Positions 10,000 through 19,065 of a stretch of DNA of 64,000 bases are shown piece after piece. Each line of letters starts with the position of its first letter. The first letter of the stretch is position 1. The stretch comes from Alloacidobacterium dinghuense (lineage in GTDB: Bacteria; Acidobacteriota; Terriglobia; Terriglobales; Acidobacteriaceae), in the NCBI RefSeq assembly GCF_014274465.1, contig NZ_CP060394.1, forward strand, positions 5,704,001 to 5,768,000. The letters run 5' to 3'. Made by a program: the position numbers and the translations under genes. The notes beneath the pieces were generated by a model, which did not search any database, was not told the origin of the DNA, and saw only the letters and a list, made by a program, of their open reading frames with translations.

Positions 10000-10094
10000 G
10001 ATTCCAGAGCAATCCCCGACGGCACGCGCATCGCCCCAAAAGTGATGTATACATCAGAGTGAACACAATGAAGCCTAGCCTGCACCGCAATTAA
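10000..10094 (-). pseudogene. Decayed fragment of a second EamA-type transporter gene
   Basis: The minus strand here aligns base by base, with small gaps, to the interior of the intact EamA gene (about 7230-7315). Both contain the FTLMY codons (10049-10063 here, 7279-7293 in the intact gene), a preceding LGFI-like stretch, and the sequence encoding VPSGI with its gacggcac core. Here the frame is broken by a stop and indels, so it cannot be translated. It is a relic about 95 bases long. Similarity was judged by eye. Confidence 0.6.
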
Positions 10095-10126
10095 AATGGC
10101 ATTTGCTCAGAGTTACAGCAAAACGG

Positions 10127-11314
10127 ATGACTTTAGCAGAACTCGAAAAGCGCATTGCCCCTGCGAAACATCTGCTGGGTTACTTTGACCAGCAAGCTCT
10201 CGCTCCGTATCACAATGAACCCGAGAAGTATTTAATTGAGACGGATGCGTTCGAGGGAAGATTAACCGTCACAAGCTCTTACTATAAAGAGCTTGAAGAG
10301 GCTGATCGAACCGACGAATGGTTGGATCTTCGCTTTGGGTATCGCGCTCTTGCCAGCGGAGAGCTAGCAGTTGTTCTGTGGCTTCCTGACCTTCGGAAGG
10401 CCACCAAACATCAACAGCGCTGGCTTGGATTCCATCTTCAGGCTCCAATCTGGACGCTGGAATCCGACGAGAGATTTCTCAAATGGGTGATGCGGTACTT
10501 GGAAGGTTCGTGGGATATAGACAATGGCCCAAGGCATCATCTTTCAGAGACACTGAAGACGATCAACGGACTCACAAATGAGATGGTTGGAATACCGCTT
10601 TATAAGCACGTCATCGACGAATCTTTAGGTTTTCCCATCGCGGAGAACACGCATCGCTATCAAGATGCTCACAGGACGCTCTATGGCTACTTGATAGATG
10701 GAATTGATAAGGATTGTCTAGCGAGACTTGGCGCTTATGCGGGAACGCCGATTAACCTCGCCAGTGACAAAACAATTACAGCCGTCACAAAACTACTACC
10801 ACAACTAGGAAAGCCATCGAAATTCATCAAAGCGACATCTCTCGTTAGCACGCAACGCCGAATCGCGGCTCACGCCGTTCGACCGAAGGCGGAAAGGTTT
10901 CCCGCGTTCTCCGCCTTCACGGAAGATTTAGCTCTGTGCGTCGATGCGCTGAAGGAACTACTGGGAGCACTCGAGTCTCTATTACGAGTGAACGGGATCC
11001 TCGCACGGAATCGTAATGAAGCAAAGGCCAGATTACCGCGAATAGATAAGCAAGTGCACCACTTCGCTTCGATCCTTGAAGCATCGCAGATGGCGGGAAA
11101 AACCGTTCAGAAGGTCGAATCCGGTATACGAGAGGAGATTGCAGGGCTTCACGGCAGCGATGTTTTGTTGATTCACTTCACTGACGGCAGCATTTTGGGC
11201 ATAGATACGGGATCGAATGTCTTCAATATCACCTCCAACAGAAACGATCTTCGTCCCGAAGAGTTCCAAACGGACTTTCATTTAACTTGGGTTCCATCTC
11301 TGAGTCAAAAGTAG
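10127..11314 (+). CDS. Hypothetical protein, AT-richer than neighbours
   Basis: A 395-residue soluble protein with no signal peptide or membrane segment that I do not recognise. The start chosen is the ATG beginning MTLAELEKRI; a TTG eight codons upstream is possible, and neither has a strong ribosome site. The N-terminal half is rich in aromatic and charged residues (KHQQRWLGFHLQAPIW), the middle is helical, and the C-terminus ends in beta-strand-like VLLIHFTDGSILGIDTGSNV. Codon use is visibly more AT-rich than that of the flanking genes, which suggests acquisition. It stands alone between GH18 and OPT genes. Confidence 0.65.
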   Translation: MTLAELEKRIAPAKHLLGYFDQQALAPYHNEPEKYLIETDAFEGRLTVTSSYYKELEEADRTDEWLDLRFGYRALASGELAVVLWLPDLRKATKHQQRWLGFHLQAPIWTLESDERFLKWVMRYLEGSWDIDNGPRHHLSETLKTINGLTNEMVGIPLYKHVIDESLGFPIAENTHRYQDAHRTLYGYLIDGIDKDCLARLGAYAGTPINLASDKTITAVTKLLPQLGKPSKFIKATSLVSTQRRIAAHAVRPKAERFPAFSAFTEDLALCVDALKELLGALESLLRVNGILARNRNEAKARLPRIDKQVHHFASILEASQMAGKTVQKVESGIREEIAGLHGSDVLLIHFTDGSILGIDTGSNVFNITSNRNDLRPEEFQTDFHLTWVPSLSQK

Positions 11315-11438
11315 ACCATTTCTCTCACTGAGTCATTTCGATTAAGGATTGCTTGAATAGGCCAACGCTTGTATTGGCGCAGCACTACAGAATCCCCCCC
11401 AATCCTGATACACTCGTCGCTTCCTGGAGGAAGTCGAA

Positions 11439-13634
11439 GTGTCAACCACAACACAGGGTTTTGAACCCTTTGTATCTGCCAAGGAATCGCGCCGCGAGTT
11501 CTCCATCCGTGCCGTTTTGCTCGGCTGCGTCTTCGCCGTTCTCTTCGGAGCCGTCACCGTCTACGTCGGCCTGCGCGCCGGACTCACCGTCGCCGCCTCG
11601 ATCCCGATCTCGGTCCTCTCGATCAGCGTGCTGCGCGCCCTGGGCAAAGCCTCCATCCTCGAAAACAACATCGTCCAGACGACAGGCAACGCCGGCCAGT
11701 CGATCGCCGCCGGTGTCATCTTCACCCTTCCCGCGCTCATCTTCCTCGGCTTCGACCTCGAATACATCCGCATCTTCATGCTCGCCCTGCTCGGAGGCTG
11801 GCTCGGCGTGCTCTTCATGATCCCGCTGCGCCGCCAACTCATCGTCGAAGAGCACGGCAACCTCACCTACCCTGAAGGCACAGCCTGCGCCGACGTACTC
11901 ATCGCCGGAGAGCGCGGTGGTTCGTTCGCCAGCAGAGTCTTCTACGGCCTCGGATTCGGCGCGCTCTATACGCTCTTTCAGAATGAAAACCTTTTAGGCG
12001 CATGGCCCGGCACGCCGAACTACGAGCCAAAATGGCTCCCCGGAGCCGCCGTTCGCGCCGACGCAACACCAGAGTATCTAGGCGTTGGTTACATCATCGG
12101 CCCGCGCATCGCGGGAACGCTCTTCGCCGGAGGCATCATCAGCTGGCTCGTCATCATGCCCGCGATCCACTTCTTCGGCGCGCACTATCCCGGAGCGATC
12201 TATCCCGGCACCGTGCCCATCTCGCAGATGTCCCCCAGCGACCTCTGGCGCACCTATATCCGCCCCATGGGAGCGGGCGGCGTCGCCGCATCCGGCCTCA
12301 TCACGCTGCTGCGCACCATGCCCACCATCTTCAGCGCACTGCGCGCCGGCATGAAGACCATCGGCAAAAATGTCTCGAGCGGCGAAAATTCGCGCACCGA
12401 ACGTGACATCCCGATGAACATCGTTCTTCTCGGCAGCGGTCTGCTCGTCCTGATGATCTTCCTCTTCCTCACCTTCAAGCCCATCCCCGGCGCACAAACC
12501 GGATGGCTCGCCAACCTCGCCGCCGCTTTGCTCGTGATGATCTTCGGCTTTCTATTTGTAACCGTCAGCAGTCGTATTTGCGGACTCATCGGCAGCTCCG
12601 CCAACCCCGTCAGCGGCATGACCATCGCTACGCTCATGGCCGTCGCCGCCATCTTTCTTGTAAGCGGCTGGACCGCGCCCGCCTTCGGCGCACTCGCCAT
12701 CAGCATTGGAGGCATCGTCTGCATCGCGTCCTCAAACGCAGGTGACACCTCGCAGGACTTGAAGACCGGTTTCCTCATCGGCGCAACGCCGTGGAAGCAG
12801 CAGGTCGCCGTCATGGTCGGGGTCATCGTGTCGGTCTTCTCCATCGGCATTACACTCAACGCAATGAACAAGGGCCTCGAAACATTCACGCCGATGCAGC
12901 AACCCATTCCCTTCAACGTGAATGCACCCATCAACGGCGTACAAATCCAGCAGCAGCATTTCTCACGGCAACGCTTCCTGCTTACCAAACCCGACAAGTC
13001 GACGCAGTTCGTGGAAGGCGGCCAGTACATGCTCCTCAACGCGCTCGGCTCCACCACGCTGCCCGACGGCAAATATCTCTACAACCCGCAAACCGGCATG
13101 ATTGAAGTCCAGTGGATGCAGGGCATCGGAAGCGAAAAAGCGGCCGCACCGCAAGGCCGCCTCATGGCCACAGTCATCAACGGCATCCTCTCGCGCAAGC
13201 TTCCCTGGGGACTGGTCTTCCTCGGCGTCTTCCTCGTCCTCGCCGTTGAAGTCCTCGGCGTGCGCTCTTTGTCATTTGCCGTCGGAGCTTACCTGTCTAT
13301 TGGAACGACCTTAGCCATGTTCTGCGGAGGGATCATGCGCTGGATGGTCGATCGCGCCGTCGCCAAAGCCGGAGGCGGCGAAGACACGAGCAGCGAAATC
13401 TCTCCCGGCTCGCTCTACGCCAGCGGACTCATCGCCGCCGGAGGCGTCATGGGCCTCGCTGGCGTCGCGCTCAAGCTCTACGAAACCGCCACCGGCAACG
13501 AACTCCGTCTCTGGTTCCCGGCAGGCAGCGCCATCTACAACCTGCTCCAGCACCAATCGATTTCGATCATCGCCTTCGCCGCGCTTGCCTTCTCGCTGTA
13601 CTACTTCGCGCGCAAGCCGCTCAACAACAAGTAG
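11439..13634 (+). CDS. OPT-family oligopeptide transporter
   Basis: A 731-residue polytopic membrane protein of the oligopeptide/metal-chelate OPT family. It shows the typical N-terminal ESRREFSIRAVLLGCVFAV, the ENNIVQTTGNAGQSIA motif, NLTYPEGTACADVL, and SSNAGDTSQDLKTGFLIGAT in the second half, with about 14-16 helices overall. A soluble insert near residues 485-570 separates late helices. The GTG start follows GGAGG at 9 bases. The likely role is proton-coupled uptake of peptides or peptide-like compounds. It appears monocistronic. Confidence 0.93.
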   Translation: MSTTTQGFEPFVSAKESRREFSIRAVLLGCVFAVLFGAVTVYVGLRAGLTVAASIPISVLSISVLRALGKASILENNIVQTTGNAGQSIAAGVIFTLPALIFLGFDLEYIRIFMLALLGGWLGVLFMIPLRRQLIVEEHGNLTYPEGTACADVLIAGERGGSFASRVFYGLGFGALYTLFQNENLLGAWPGTPNYEPKWLPGAAVRADATPEYLGVGYIIGPRIAGTLFAGGIISWLVIMPAIHFFGAHYPGAIYPGTVPISQMSPSDLWRTYIRPMGAGGVAASGLITLLRTMPTIFSALRAGMKTIGKNVSSGENSRTERDIPMNIVLLGSGLLVLMIFLFLTFKPIPGAQTGWLANLAAALLVMIFGFLFVTVSSRICGLIGSSANPVSGMTIATLMAVAAIFLVSGWTAPAFGALAISIGGIVCIASSNAGDTSQDLKTGFLIGATPWKQQVAVMVGVIVSVFSIGITLNAMNKGLETFTPMQQPIPFNVNAPINGVQIQQQHFSRQRFLLTKPDKSTQFVEGGQYMLLNALGSTTLPDGKYLYNPQTGMIEVQWMQGIGSEKAAAPQGRLMATVINGILSRKLPWGLVFLGVFLVLAVEVLGVRSLSFAVGAYLSIGTTLAMFCGGIMRWMVDRAVAKAGGGEDTSSEISPGSLYASGLIAAGGVMGLAGVALKLYETATGNELRLWFPAGSAIYNLLQHQSISIIAFAALAFSLYYFARKPLNNK

Positions 13635-13714
13635 AAAACGGGAAGTAGGCAACAAAGACTCAACAAAACGCATCTCGGGGAAGCCTTGCATCCAAGTTCG
13701 CGGGAGGATTTGCA

Positions 13715-14311
13715 ATGCTTCATCCGAGGATGCGTTTATCACTAACCCTGTGCGGCCTCATCACACTCGCCACCGGCTGCAATAAAACCAGGCCGGATAC
13801 CACCAACTTCAAGACCGCCATAAACAACTACTATTCCGCGCATCCAAGCTGCGTCTGGCAAAGCCCGGTGAAATTCCCCGCACAGGCCGACGCGGACAAT
13901 GACACGCAAACGAAAGGCTTCGACGCGCTCACCGACGCCGGCCTGCTGACCCGCACCCCACAGGAGAAGAAGCGCTTCCTCATCGGCTCGAAGCAAGTCA
14001 ATGACTATGACGTCTCCGACAAAGGACGCACGCAGTGGACCTCCGACCAGTCCCAGCCCGGCTACGGTAACTTCTGCTACGGCCATCGCGACGTAACATC
14101 CATCGACAACGTCGCCATGAGCACGAATCAGAATGGAGCCAACACCGCCACCGTCACCTACCACTACGATCTGACCGGCGTGCCCGACTGGGCCAAGTCG
14201 CAGGAGACGCAAACAGCCTTCCCCAACGTGCAGGCCGATCTCTCCACACCGAAGTCGGCAACGGGAACGTTGGTGCAAACGCAGGACTCGTGGCAAGTTT
14301 CCGCTGACTAG
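13715..14311 (+). CDS. Small putative lipoprotein
   Basis: A 198-residue protein with a type II signal: RLSLTLCGLITLATGC, where Cys is the lipidation site after the LATG lipobox. The mature part includes NFKTAINNYYSAHPSCVW, QTKGFDALTDAGLL and YHYDLTGVPDWAKS, and two or three further Cys residues. No known domain was recognised. A GGGAGG ribosome site lies 7 bases before the ATG. It follows the OPT gene by 80 bases on the same strand and could be cotranscribed. Location is probably the periplasmic face of a membrane. Confidence 0.75.
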   Translation: MLHPRMRLSLTLCGLITLATGCNKTRPDTTNFKTAINNYYSAHPSCVWQSPVKFPAQADADNDTQTKGFDALTDAGLLTRTPQEKKRFLIGSKQVNDYDVSDKGRTQWTSDQSQPGYGNFCYGHRDVTSIDNVAMSTNQNGANTATVTYHYDLTGVPDWAKSQETQTAFPNVQADLSTPKSATGTLVQTQDSWQVSAD

Positions 14312-14369
14312 GAAAAGGCGGCCAAGAATCCCTTGCAAGAAGTGGATTGTTCGATACACTCATTTTGCT

Positions 14370-15221
14370 ATGCAGGAAGGCAATCCGAGCAAAACTGCGT
14401 TTGGCGTCGCCCGCCGCCGCGCCGCCCATCAAATCCTCGATCAGCAACCCTTGGTGTTGACCGATCCTATCGCTGTCCCCATCCTCGGACCGCAGACCGC
14501 GGCCAGCATTCGTGCGGAAGCGGAGAAGCACAACCATCCGTTTTCGCTTGCCATGCGAGCGTTCATGGTCGCGCGCAGCCGTTACGCGGAGGATCAACTT
14601 CGAACCGCCATCACAACAGGCGTACGGCAGTATGTGATTCTCGGCGCAGGACTCGATACCTTCGCGTATCGCAATTTAAATCACGAGTTGAAAGTCTTTG
14701 AGGTGGATCACCCCGCAACGCAGGAGTGGAAGCGCTATCTGCTCGCTCAGGCCGTCATTGAAGTTCCGCCGTCGCTGACTTTCGTCCCCGTCGACTTCGA
14801 AAAGCACACCCTGACCGACGGCCTTGCACAAGCCAGATTCGACTTTGCCAAGCCAGCTTTCTTCTCATGGCTTGGCGTTACGCCCTACCTCACGCTCGAA
14901 GCCTTCCGCGCTACGATCCATGCCATCGCGGCGATGCCGCAAGGCAGCGGTGTCACCTTCGAATACACAGTGGAACGTTCACTTCTGAGCTTCCGAGAAA
15001 AGATGGCCTTCGATGTGATCGCCGAGCGCGTAGCTAAAGCAGGCGAGCCCTTCCAGCTCTTCTTCTCGCCAGATGCGATGCAACAGGAACTCAGCAGCGC
15101 CGGCTTCACCCGCATCGAAGAACTCACTTCTGACGAAATCAACGAGCGCTACTTCAGAGACCGCCGCGACAGCCTCAAGCTCCAGGGAAACGTAGCGCGG
15201 CTCATCACAGCGTGGCGATAG
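14370..15221 (+). CDS. Class I SAM-dependent methyltransferase, LCMT/PPM family
   Basis: A 283-residue protein of the leucine-carboxyl-methyltransferase-like family (O-methyltransferases such as tetracenomycin-type enzymes). Key stretches are ARSRYAEDQL, the SAM-binding motif YVILGAGLDTFAYR at about residue 90, the acidic FEVDHPATQEWKR, and PAFFSWLGVTPYL with the family's WEGVxxYL-like motif. It ends in an Ala-Trp-Arg tail. The methyl acceptor is unknown. It is convergent with the large secreted protein gene that follows, with a 42-base gap. Confidence 0.9.
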   Translation: MQEGNPSKTAFGVARRRAAHQILDQQPLVLTDPIAVPILGPQTAASIRAEAEKHNHPFSLAMRAFMVARSRYAEDQLRTAITTGVRQYVILGAGLDTFAYRNLNHELKVFEVDHPATQEWKRYLLAQAVIEVPPSLTFVPVDFEKHTLTDGLAQARFDFAKPAFFSWLGVTPYLTLEAFRATIHAIAAMPQGSGVTFEYTVERSLLSFREKMAFDVIAERVAKAGEPFQLFFSPDAMQQELSSAGFTRIEELTSDEINERYFRDRRDSLKLQGNVARLITAWR

Positions 15222-15263
15222 ACTGTGAGCGCAGACAAGTGCCTTAGCTCTCGCGCTCAGAAC

Positions 15264-17870
15264 TTAGTGAGGCTGATCCGTCTGCGCAGGCGCCGTTGTC
15301 GTATTCGGTTGCGGGGCCGTTGTGGAATTGGTCTGCGAAGCAGGCGTCGCGTCCTGCTTCGCCGGGTCAGCAACAGGAGCAGTAGCTGGAGTAGGAGCAG
15401 GCGCGGTTGCCGGAGCCGACGGCATTGCCGTTGAAGCCTGCTGTGGCAGCGGCTTACGCGGCACCACGACCGTATTGATCGCCGAAGGATCATCGCGCAG
15501 CTTCACATACAGCGATCCACTCACCGGATGCGGCACCTGCAGCGCATTTCCGGCAAAGCCATCCGGAACCTGCATGCCCTGCGCAAATGACGGATCCGCT
15601 GACACCGAATCAATTAGAAAAAGATTCGAGCCCGTCAGCGTGCACGGCTGTCCCGCGCCATGTCCGCACTGCACTGCATCGAGCACCGGCAAACGCACCA
15701 GGTTTGCGAGCGGCTGCCAGTCGCCAGGCGTGTCGTTGGGGCCCACCGGGCGAAAGCGCAGAGGCCCAAAGGCCGACGGCCCGAAACTCTTCGCCGGATC
15801 GACGGTTGCCAGCGCCGTCTTCGAATCCTGCAGCGTCAAGCTGCCATCCGCCAGGCTCAACGTGTTATGGAAAACTCCATCCGCGGTCGCCACTTCAATC
15901 TTCTGGTCAGGAGAAAAAGTTTCCGGTGTAACTGCCTTGATAGAAAACACGAGCTTGCTGTTCAGCGGAACTTCATTCGTATCGCTTAGCGTGATGTGCG
16001 TGTCTTTGGTCGGATCCGATGGCTGCACGCTCTTGCTCAGCAACTGAACCTTAGGCCGTGCAGTCACCACGCTTGCCGGGACATCGAGCGTCCGCCCATC
16101 CTTCAGCTGCACATGCGCCGTCTCTTTGTCTCCGGCATGCAACTGAGCGGCTGCCTCGCCCTTGACGGCCATCATCGTCAGGGCATCACCGCTCGCTGTG
16201 TTCCTCAGCTTGTCGGAGCGGAATTGAATCCCTTTCACATCCAGGGTTGCCACTTCGTCCAGACGATTGCCCGCAAGCACGCCCTGCTCATCGCCCGCGT
16301 TCATGGTGAAGCTCACATACTTTCCTGCTTCCGACAGGCTGTGAAGCGCAATCTTCTCTGGCTCTTTCGCGCCCGCCTGATTGATCAGCAGTGTCAGCGC
16401 GCCCGGACTCTCATCCTTCAGTGGAACCTTCACTTCCAGCTGATCCGGCTGGTCCGCTTTCCACACTGTCTTGATTTCCTTGCCTGAGTCTGTCTTCGCC
16501 ATGATCGAGTCAACGCAGGTTGCGTTGCCCGAAGTGAAGTGGAGCGTATCTTCGCGGCCTACCACCAATGCGTGCGTGTCCGTCGCTGCCAGCTCCCACT
16601 TCGTAGTCTGTGCATTCTGCAGATGGAAGCTCGGCCCGGTGTATGGCTCAAATCCCCACATGCCATGCAGCGTGCCGGTCATGCTGCTGTTCAAATTTCC
16701 TGGGTTGGTTGCCTTGGTATCCACCACAAACCCGCCTTGCGTCGGATCGGGCTTCACCGGAATATCCAGGTCCTTGCCATTCTTGTCTTTCACGCGCAGC
16801 ACCATGTCATGCGCATATTGCGTGGCAAACGTCAGCGGCGCGCCCTCGACTGGCAACGCAAGCTTGTCTTTCGCGACGCAGAACTGCTGCTTCTCATCGA
16901 CTGGACGCAACGGCGGCTGGTGCCCGCCGTCGATCGCCGGTAGCGCCATCACAATCACCGATTTCGGATTGCGGAACGACGGCGGCGTATTCAGCTTCAG
17001 GTTTACCTCGTCGTTATGAAACGTGTTCAGAGCCGGAATGTACTGATACTGAGCCGTGTGGACCGTCTCCAGAATGTGCGCAATGTCGATCACCGAGGCA
17101 ACGTACGGGCTGAAGTAACCGGCCCCGGCGCGCGCGGTATAGCTCAGCTGCATCGCCAGGTCGCTCGTCGCGCCCGTCGTCAGCGCGTCGGTCACAGACA
17201 AGGTGTGCCCATCATCCATCACCAACTCATTTTGCTTCTGGACCAGGCACGATGCCTGCTCTTCGACAACTTTCTGCAGGCAATCCTGATCGAGCTTGAT
17301 GCTCAAGCTGCGCGCCAACAGCGGAGAAACATCTTTCAGCCTGTCCGGATTCGTCTCGTTAATCGCGCGCACCGCATCGAGATATGCATCGAGGCGCGCC
17401 TTGTCCAGGCTCAACTGGTTTAGGTCCTGCGAAGCGCGCACAAACGAGCCCGGCCGCGAATGCACCGCATCACGAATCGATCCGAAATCGCCGCCGGTTG
17501 ACGGCGCGAGAAACACAATTGCTTGCTGCGTGTCTTTGGGTACCGTTACAAAAATGCCCTCAGACACAACCTTCTTGTCCCACGTCTCGGCCTTGGTAAA
17601 CCAGTTTTCAGGCGGAGGATTGGTCGAGCCGCGCAGAAACGCCACCACCATCAGGTATTTGACCGACTGCCCCGGCGGCATCACCGGATGAATCCAGAGC
17701 CTGTCCCCCGCGACCAGGTTTGGAACCTTTGCAATCGGCAAAGTCTTTCCGTTGCGCGAGACACGCACTTCCACCTTCGGCCCTGCGAGGTCAAAAGGGG
17801 CTGGATCGGCAAAGGCAGACAACGTCATCGACAGCAGGAGAGCAGCAATCAGACGAGACGGTTTGAACAT
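15264..17870 (-). CDS. Large secreted protein with Ala/Pro/Thr-rich C-terminal tail
   Basis: An 868-residue exported protein. The ATG chosen gives a clear signal peptide (FKPSRLIAALLLSMTLSAFA then DPAP); a TTG six codons upstream is less likely. The body has strand-rich segments suggesting several Ig-like modules (for example NEVPLNSKLVFSIKAVTPE), paired cysteines near residues 198-215, and a final 60 residues of low complexity rich in Ala, Pro, Thr and Gln (PATAPAPTPATAPVADPAK). I do not recognise a family; it may be a cell-surface or periplasmic structural protein. It stands alone on its strand. Confidence 0.7.
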   Translation of the reverse strand: MFKPSRLIAALLLSMTLSAFADPAPFDLAGPKVEVRVSRNGKTLPIAKVPNLVAGDRLWIHPVMPPGQSVKYLMVVAFLRGSTNPPPENWFTKAETWDKKVVSEGIFVTVPKDTQQAIVFLAPSTGGDFGSIRDAVHSRPGSFVRASQDLNQLSLDKARLDAYLDAVRAINETNPDRLKDVSPLLARSLSIKLDQDCLQKVVEEQASCLVQKQNELVMDDGHTLSVTDALTTGATSDLAMQLSYTARAGAGYFSPYVASVIDIAHILETVHTAQYQYIPALNTFHNDEVNLKLNTPPSFRNPKSVIVMALPAIDGGHQPPLRPVDEKQQFCVAKDKLALPVEGAPLTFATQYAHDMVLRVKDKNGKDLDIPVKPDPTQGGFVVDTKATNPGNLNSSMTGTLHGMWGFEPYTGPSFHLQNAQTTKWELAATDTHALVVGREDTLHFTSGNATCVDSIMAKTDSGKEIKTVWKADQPDQLEVKVPLKDESPGALTLLINQAGAKEPEKIALHSLSEAGKYVSFTMNAGDEQGVLAGNRLDEVATLDVKGIQFRSDKLRNTASGDALTMMAVKGEAAAQLHAGDKETAHVQLKDGRTLDVPASVVTARPKVQLLSKSVQPSDPTKDTHITLSDTNEVPLNSKLVFSIKAVTPETFSPDQKIEVATADGVFHNTLSLADGSLTLQDSKTALATVDPAKSFGPSAFGPLRFRPVGPNDTPGDWQPLANLVRLPVLDAVQCGHGAGQPCTLTGSNLFLIDSVSADPSFAQGMQVPDGFAGNALQVPHPVSGSLYVKLRDDPSAINTVVVPRKPLPQQASTAMPSAPATAPAPTPATAPVADPAKQDATPASQTNSTTAPQPNTTTAPAQTDQPH

Positions 17871-18098
17871 AAGTTTCTTAACAGGCAATGAAGGTTTTCC
17901 GTTTGTATTTGGATGCGGGTTGAGCGCTCACACGCTGACTCTGAACAGAAGGTTTTCCGTCCAGTCGCGCCATATCAGAATCCCACTACTATTCTAGTCG
18001 CCTTTCCCTAGACACGGCACCCCTGAGGTAAGTTTCGCCCGTGTTCTGTACCGGATATGCAACCTCAATCGTGCCCGGTTTAATCAGGGTGCAGCCTT

Positions 18099-18977
18099 TT
18101 ATTTCAAAGACTTAACAGCCCTAGTGGGTGGAGGGACAGCTACTGCAAAGCGTCGCCGTCCGCGGTTGGGACTCATCAGCCGCATCGTGATCCAGAAGGC
18201 GGGAATGAGGAAGACGGTCGAGCCGAAGACCCACATAAACCCTCCCGCTGCCGCCTGATCGAACACCGGGTTCCAGCCCAGCGGATTCGTCTGCGCAGCA
18301 TAACTCGGATAGATCGGCCGCCCGGCAAAGCAGAGAATCGCCGAGAGTCCCGTGTTCACCAGATCCGATGTAAGAATGTAGGGAATCAGCATCCAGCGCA
18401 AAGCATGTCTGCGCGTAGGCCACGGTCGCATGATGGGCCACCAGAAAAGCACGCTGGTGAAGAAAAAGCAGGCATGCTCCAGGTTGTGCCAGTTTTCCGA
18501 ACGCAGCGCCAGTTCATATGCCTTCGGAATATGCCAGCCGATGTAGGCAAGGTTCATCGCCAGCCACGCTGGCCTCAGGCTCGTCAGAAACCGTCCCACC
18601 TTCCGCAGCCAGTGCATACGAAAGAGCGGTCCCAGCACGTGCCGCACAAACGGTCGCGGCAAGCCACGCAGCAGCGGAACCTGCGGCGCCCCCAGCAATA
18701 AAAGCGGCGGCGCAACCGACATGAAAATAAAATGCTGGCCCATGTGTGCCGCCAGCACTCGATCATCCAGCGTATCGAGAGGGGAAGCCACCGCCAGAAA
18801 GAGCGAGAACAATCCGCCAAGAAAGCAGGCCAACCGCCACTCCGGAAACTGCTCCGGACGCGTTTTGCCGATCAGCAGCCACCCGCGTAAATACACGAGC
18901 CCTGTGAGCAGCAGCGCCAGCGTTGTCAGCGGAGGAATATCCCAGTTGAGCAGAACGGATTGAAGCTCAGGCGACAT
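18099..18977 (-). CDS. ctaG: Cytochrome c oxidase assembly protein, CtaG/caa3 type
   Basis: A 292-residue membrane protein of the caa3_CtaG family (Bacillus CtaG type, distinct from the copper chaperone Cox11). About seven helices are visible with conserved motifs MGQHFIFMSVAPPLLLLGAP, WHNLEHACFFFTSVLFWWP and YILTSDLVNTGLSAILCF; the His-rich segments may bind copper during oxidase assembly. It is the last gene of the respiratory cluster on this strand, 88 bases after the cytochrome b/c gene, which fits a role in maturing the caa3 oxidase encoded upstream. Confidence 0.92.
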   Translation of the reverse strand: MSPELQSVLLNWDIPPLTTLALLLTGLVYLRGWLLIGKTRPEQFPEWRLACFLGGLFSLFLAVASPLDTLDDRVLAAHMGQHFIFMSVAPPLLLLGAPQVPLLRGLPRPFVRHVLGPLFRMHWLRKVGRFLTSLRPAWLAMNLAYIGWHIPKAYELALRSENWHNLEHACFFFTSVLFWWPIMRPWPTRRHALRWMLIPYILTSDLVNTGLSAILCFAGRPIYPSYAAQTNPLGWNPVFDQAAAGGFMWVFGSTVFLIPAFWITMRLMSPNRGRRRFAVAVPPPTRAVKSLK

Positions 18978-19065
18978 CTCTACCTTTTATTGATACACCT
19001 CAGAGCTGTCATCCTGAGCGCGGTGAAAAATCTGTTTCTTGCTTCGGTTGCCAGGGCAATCTGTC

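Noticed and set aside
10043-10056. Perfect 14-bp palindrome TGATGTATACATCA upstream of the ORFan, operator-like
   Set aside because: It falls inside the EamA relic, in the codons for the LMY segment, and is better explained as decayed coding sequence.
15226-15259. TGAGCGC ... GCGCTCA inverted repeat between convergent genes
   Set aside because: A 20-base loop and no T-run on either side; too weak to call a terminator.
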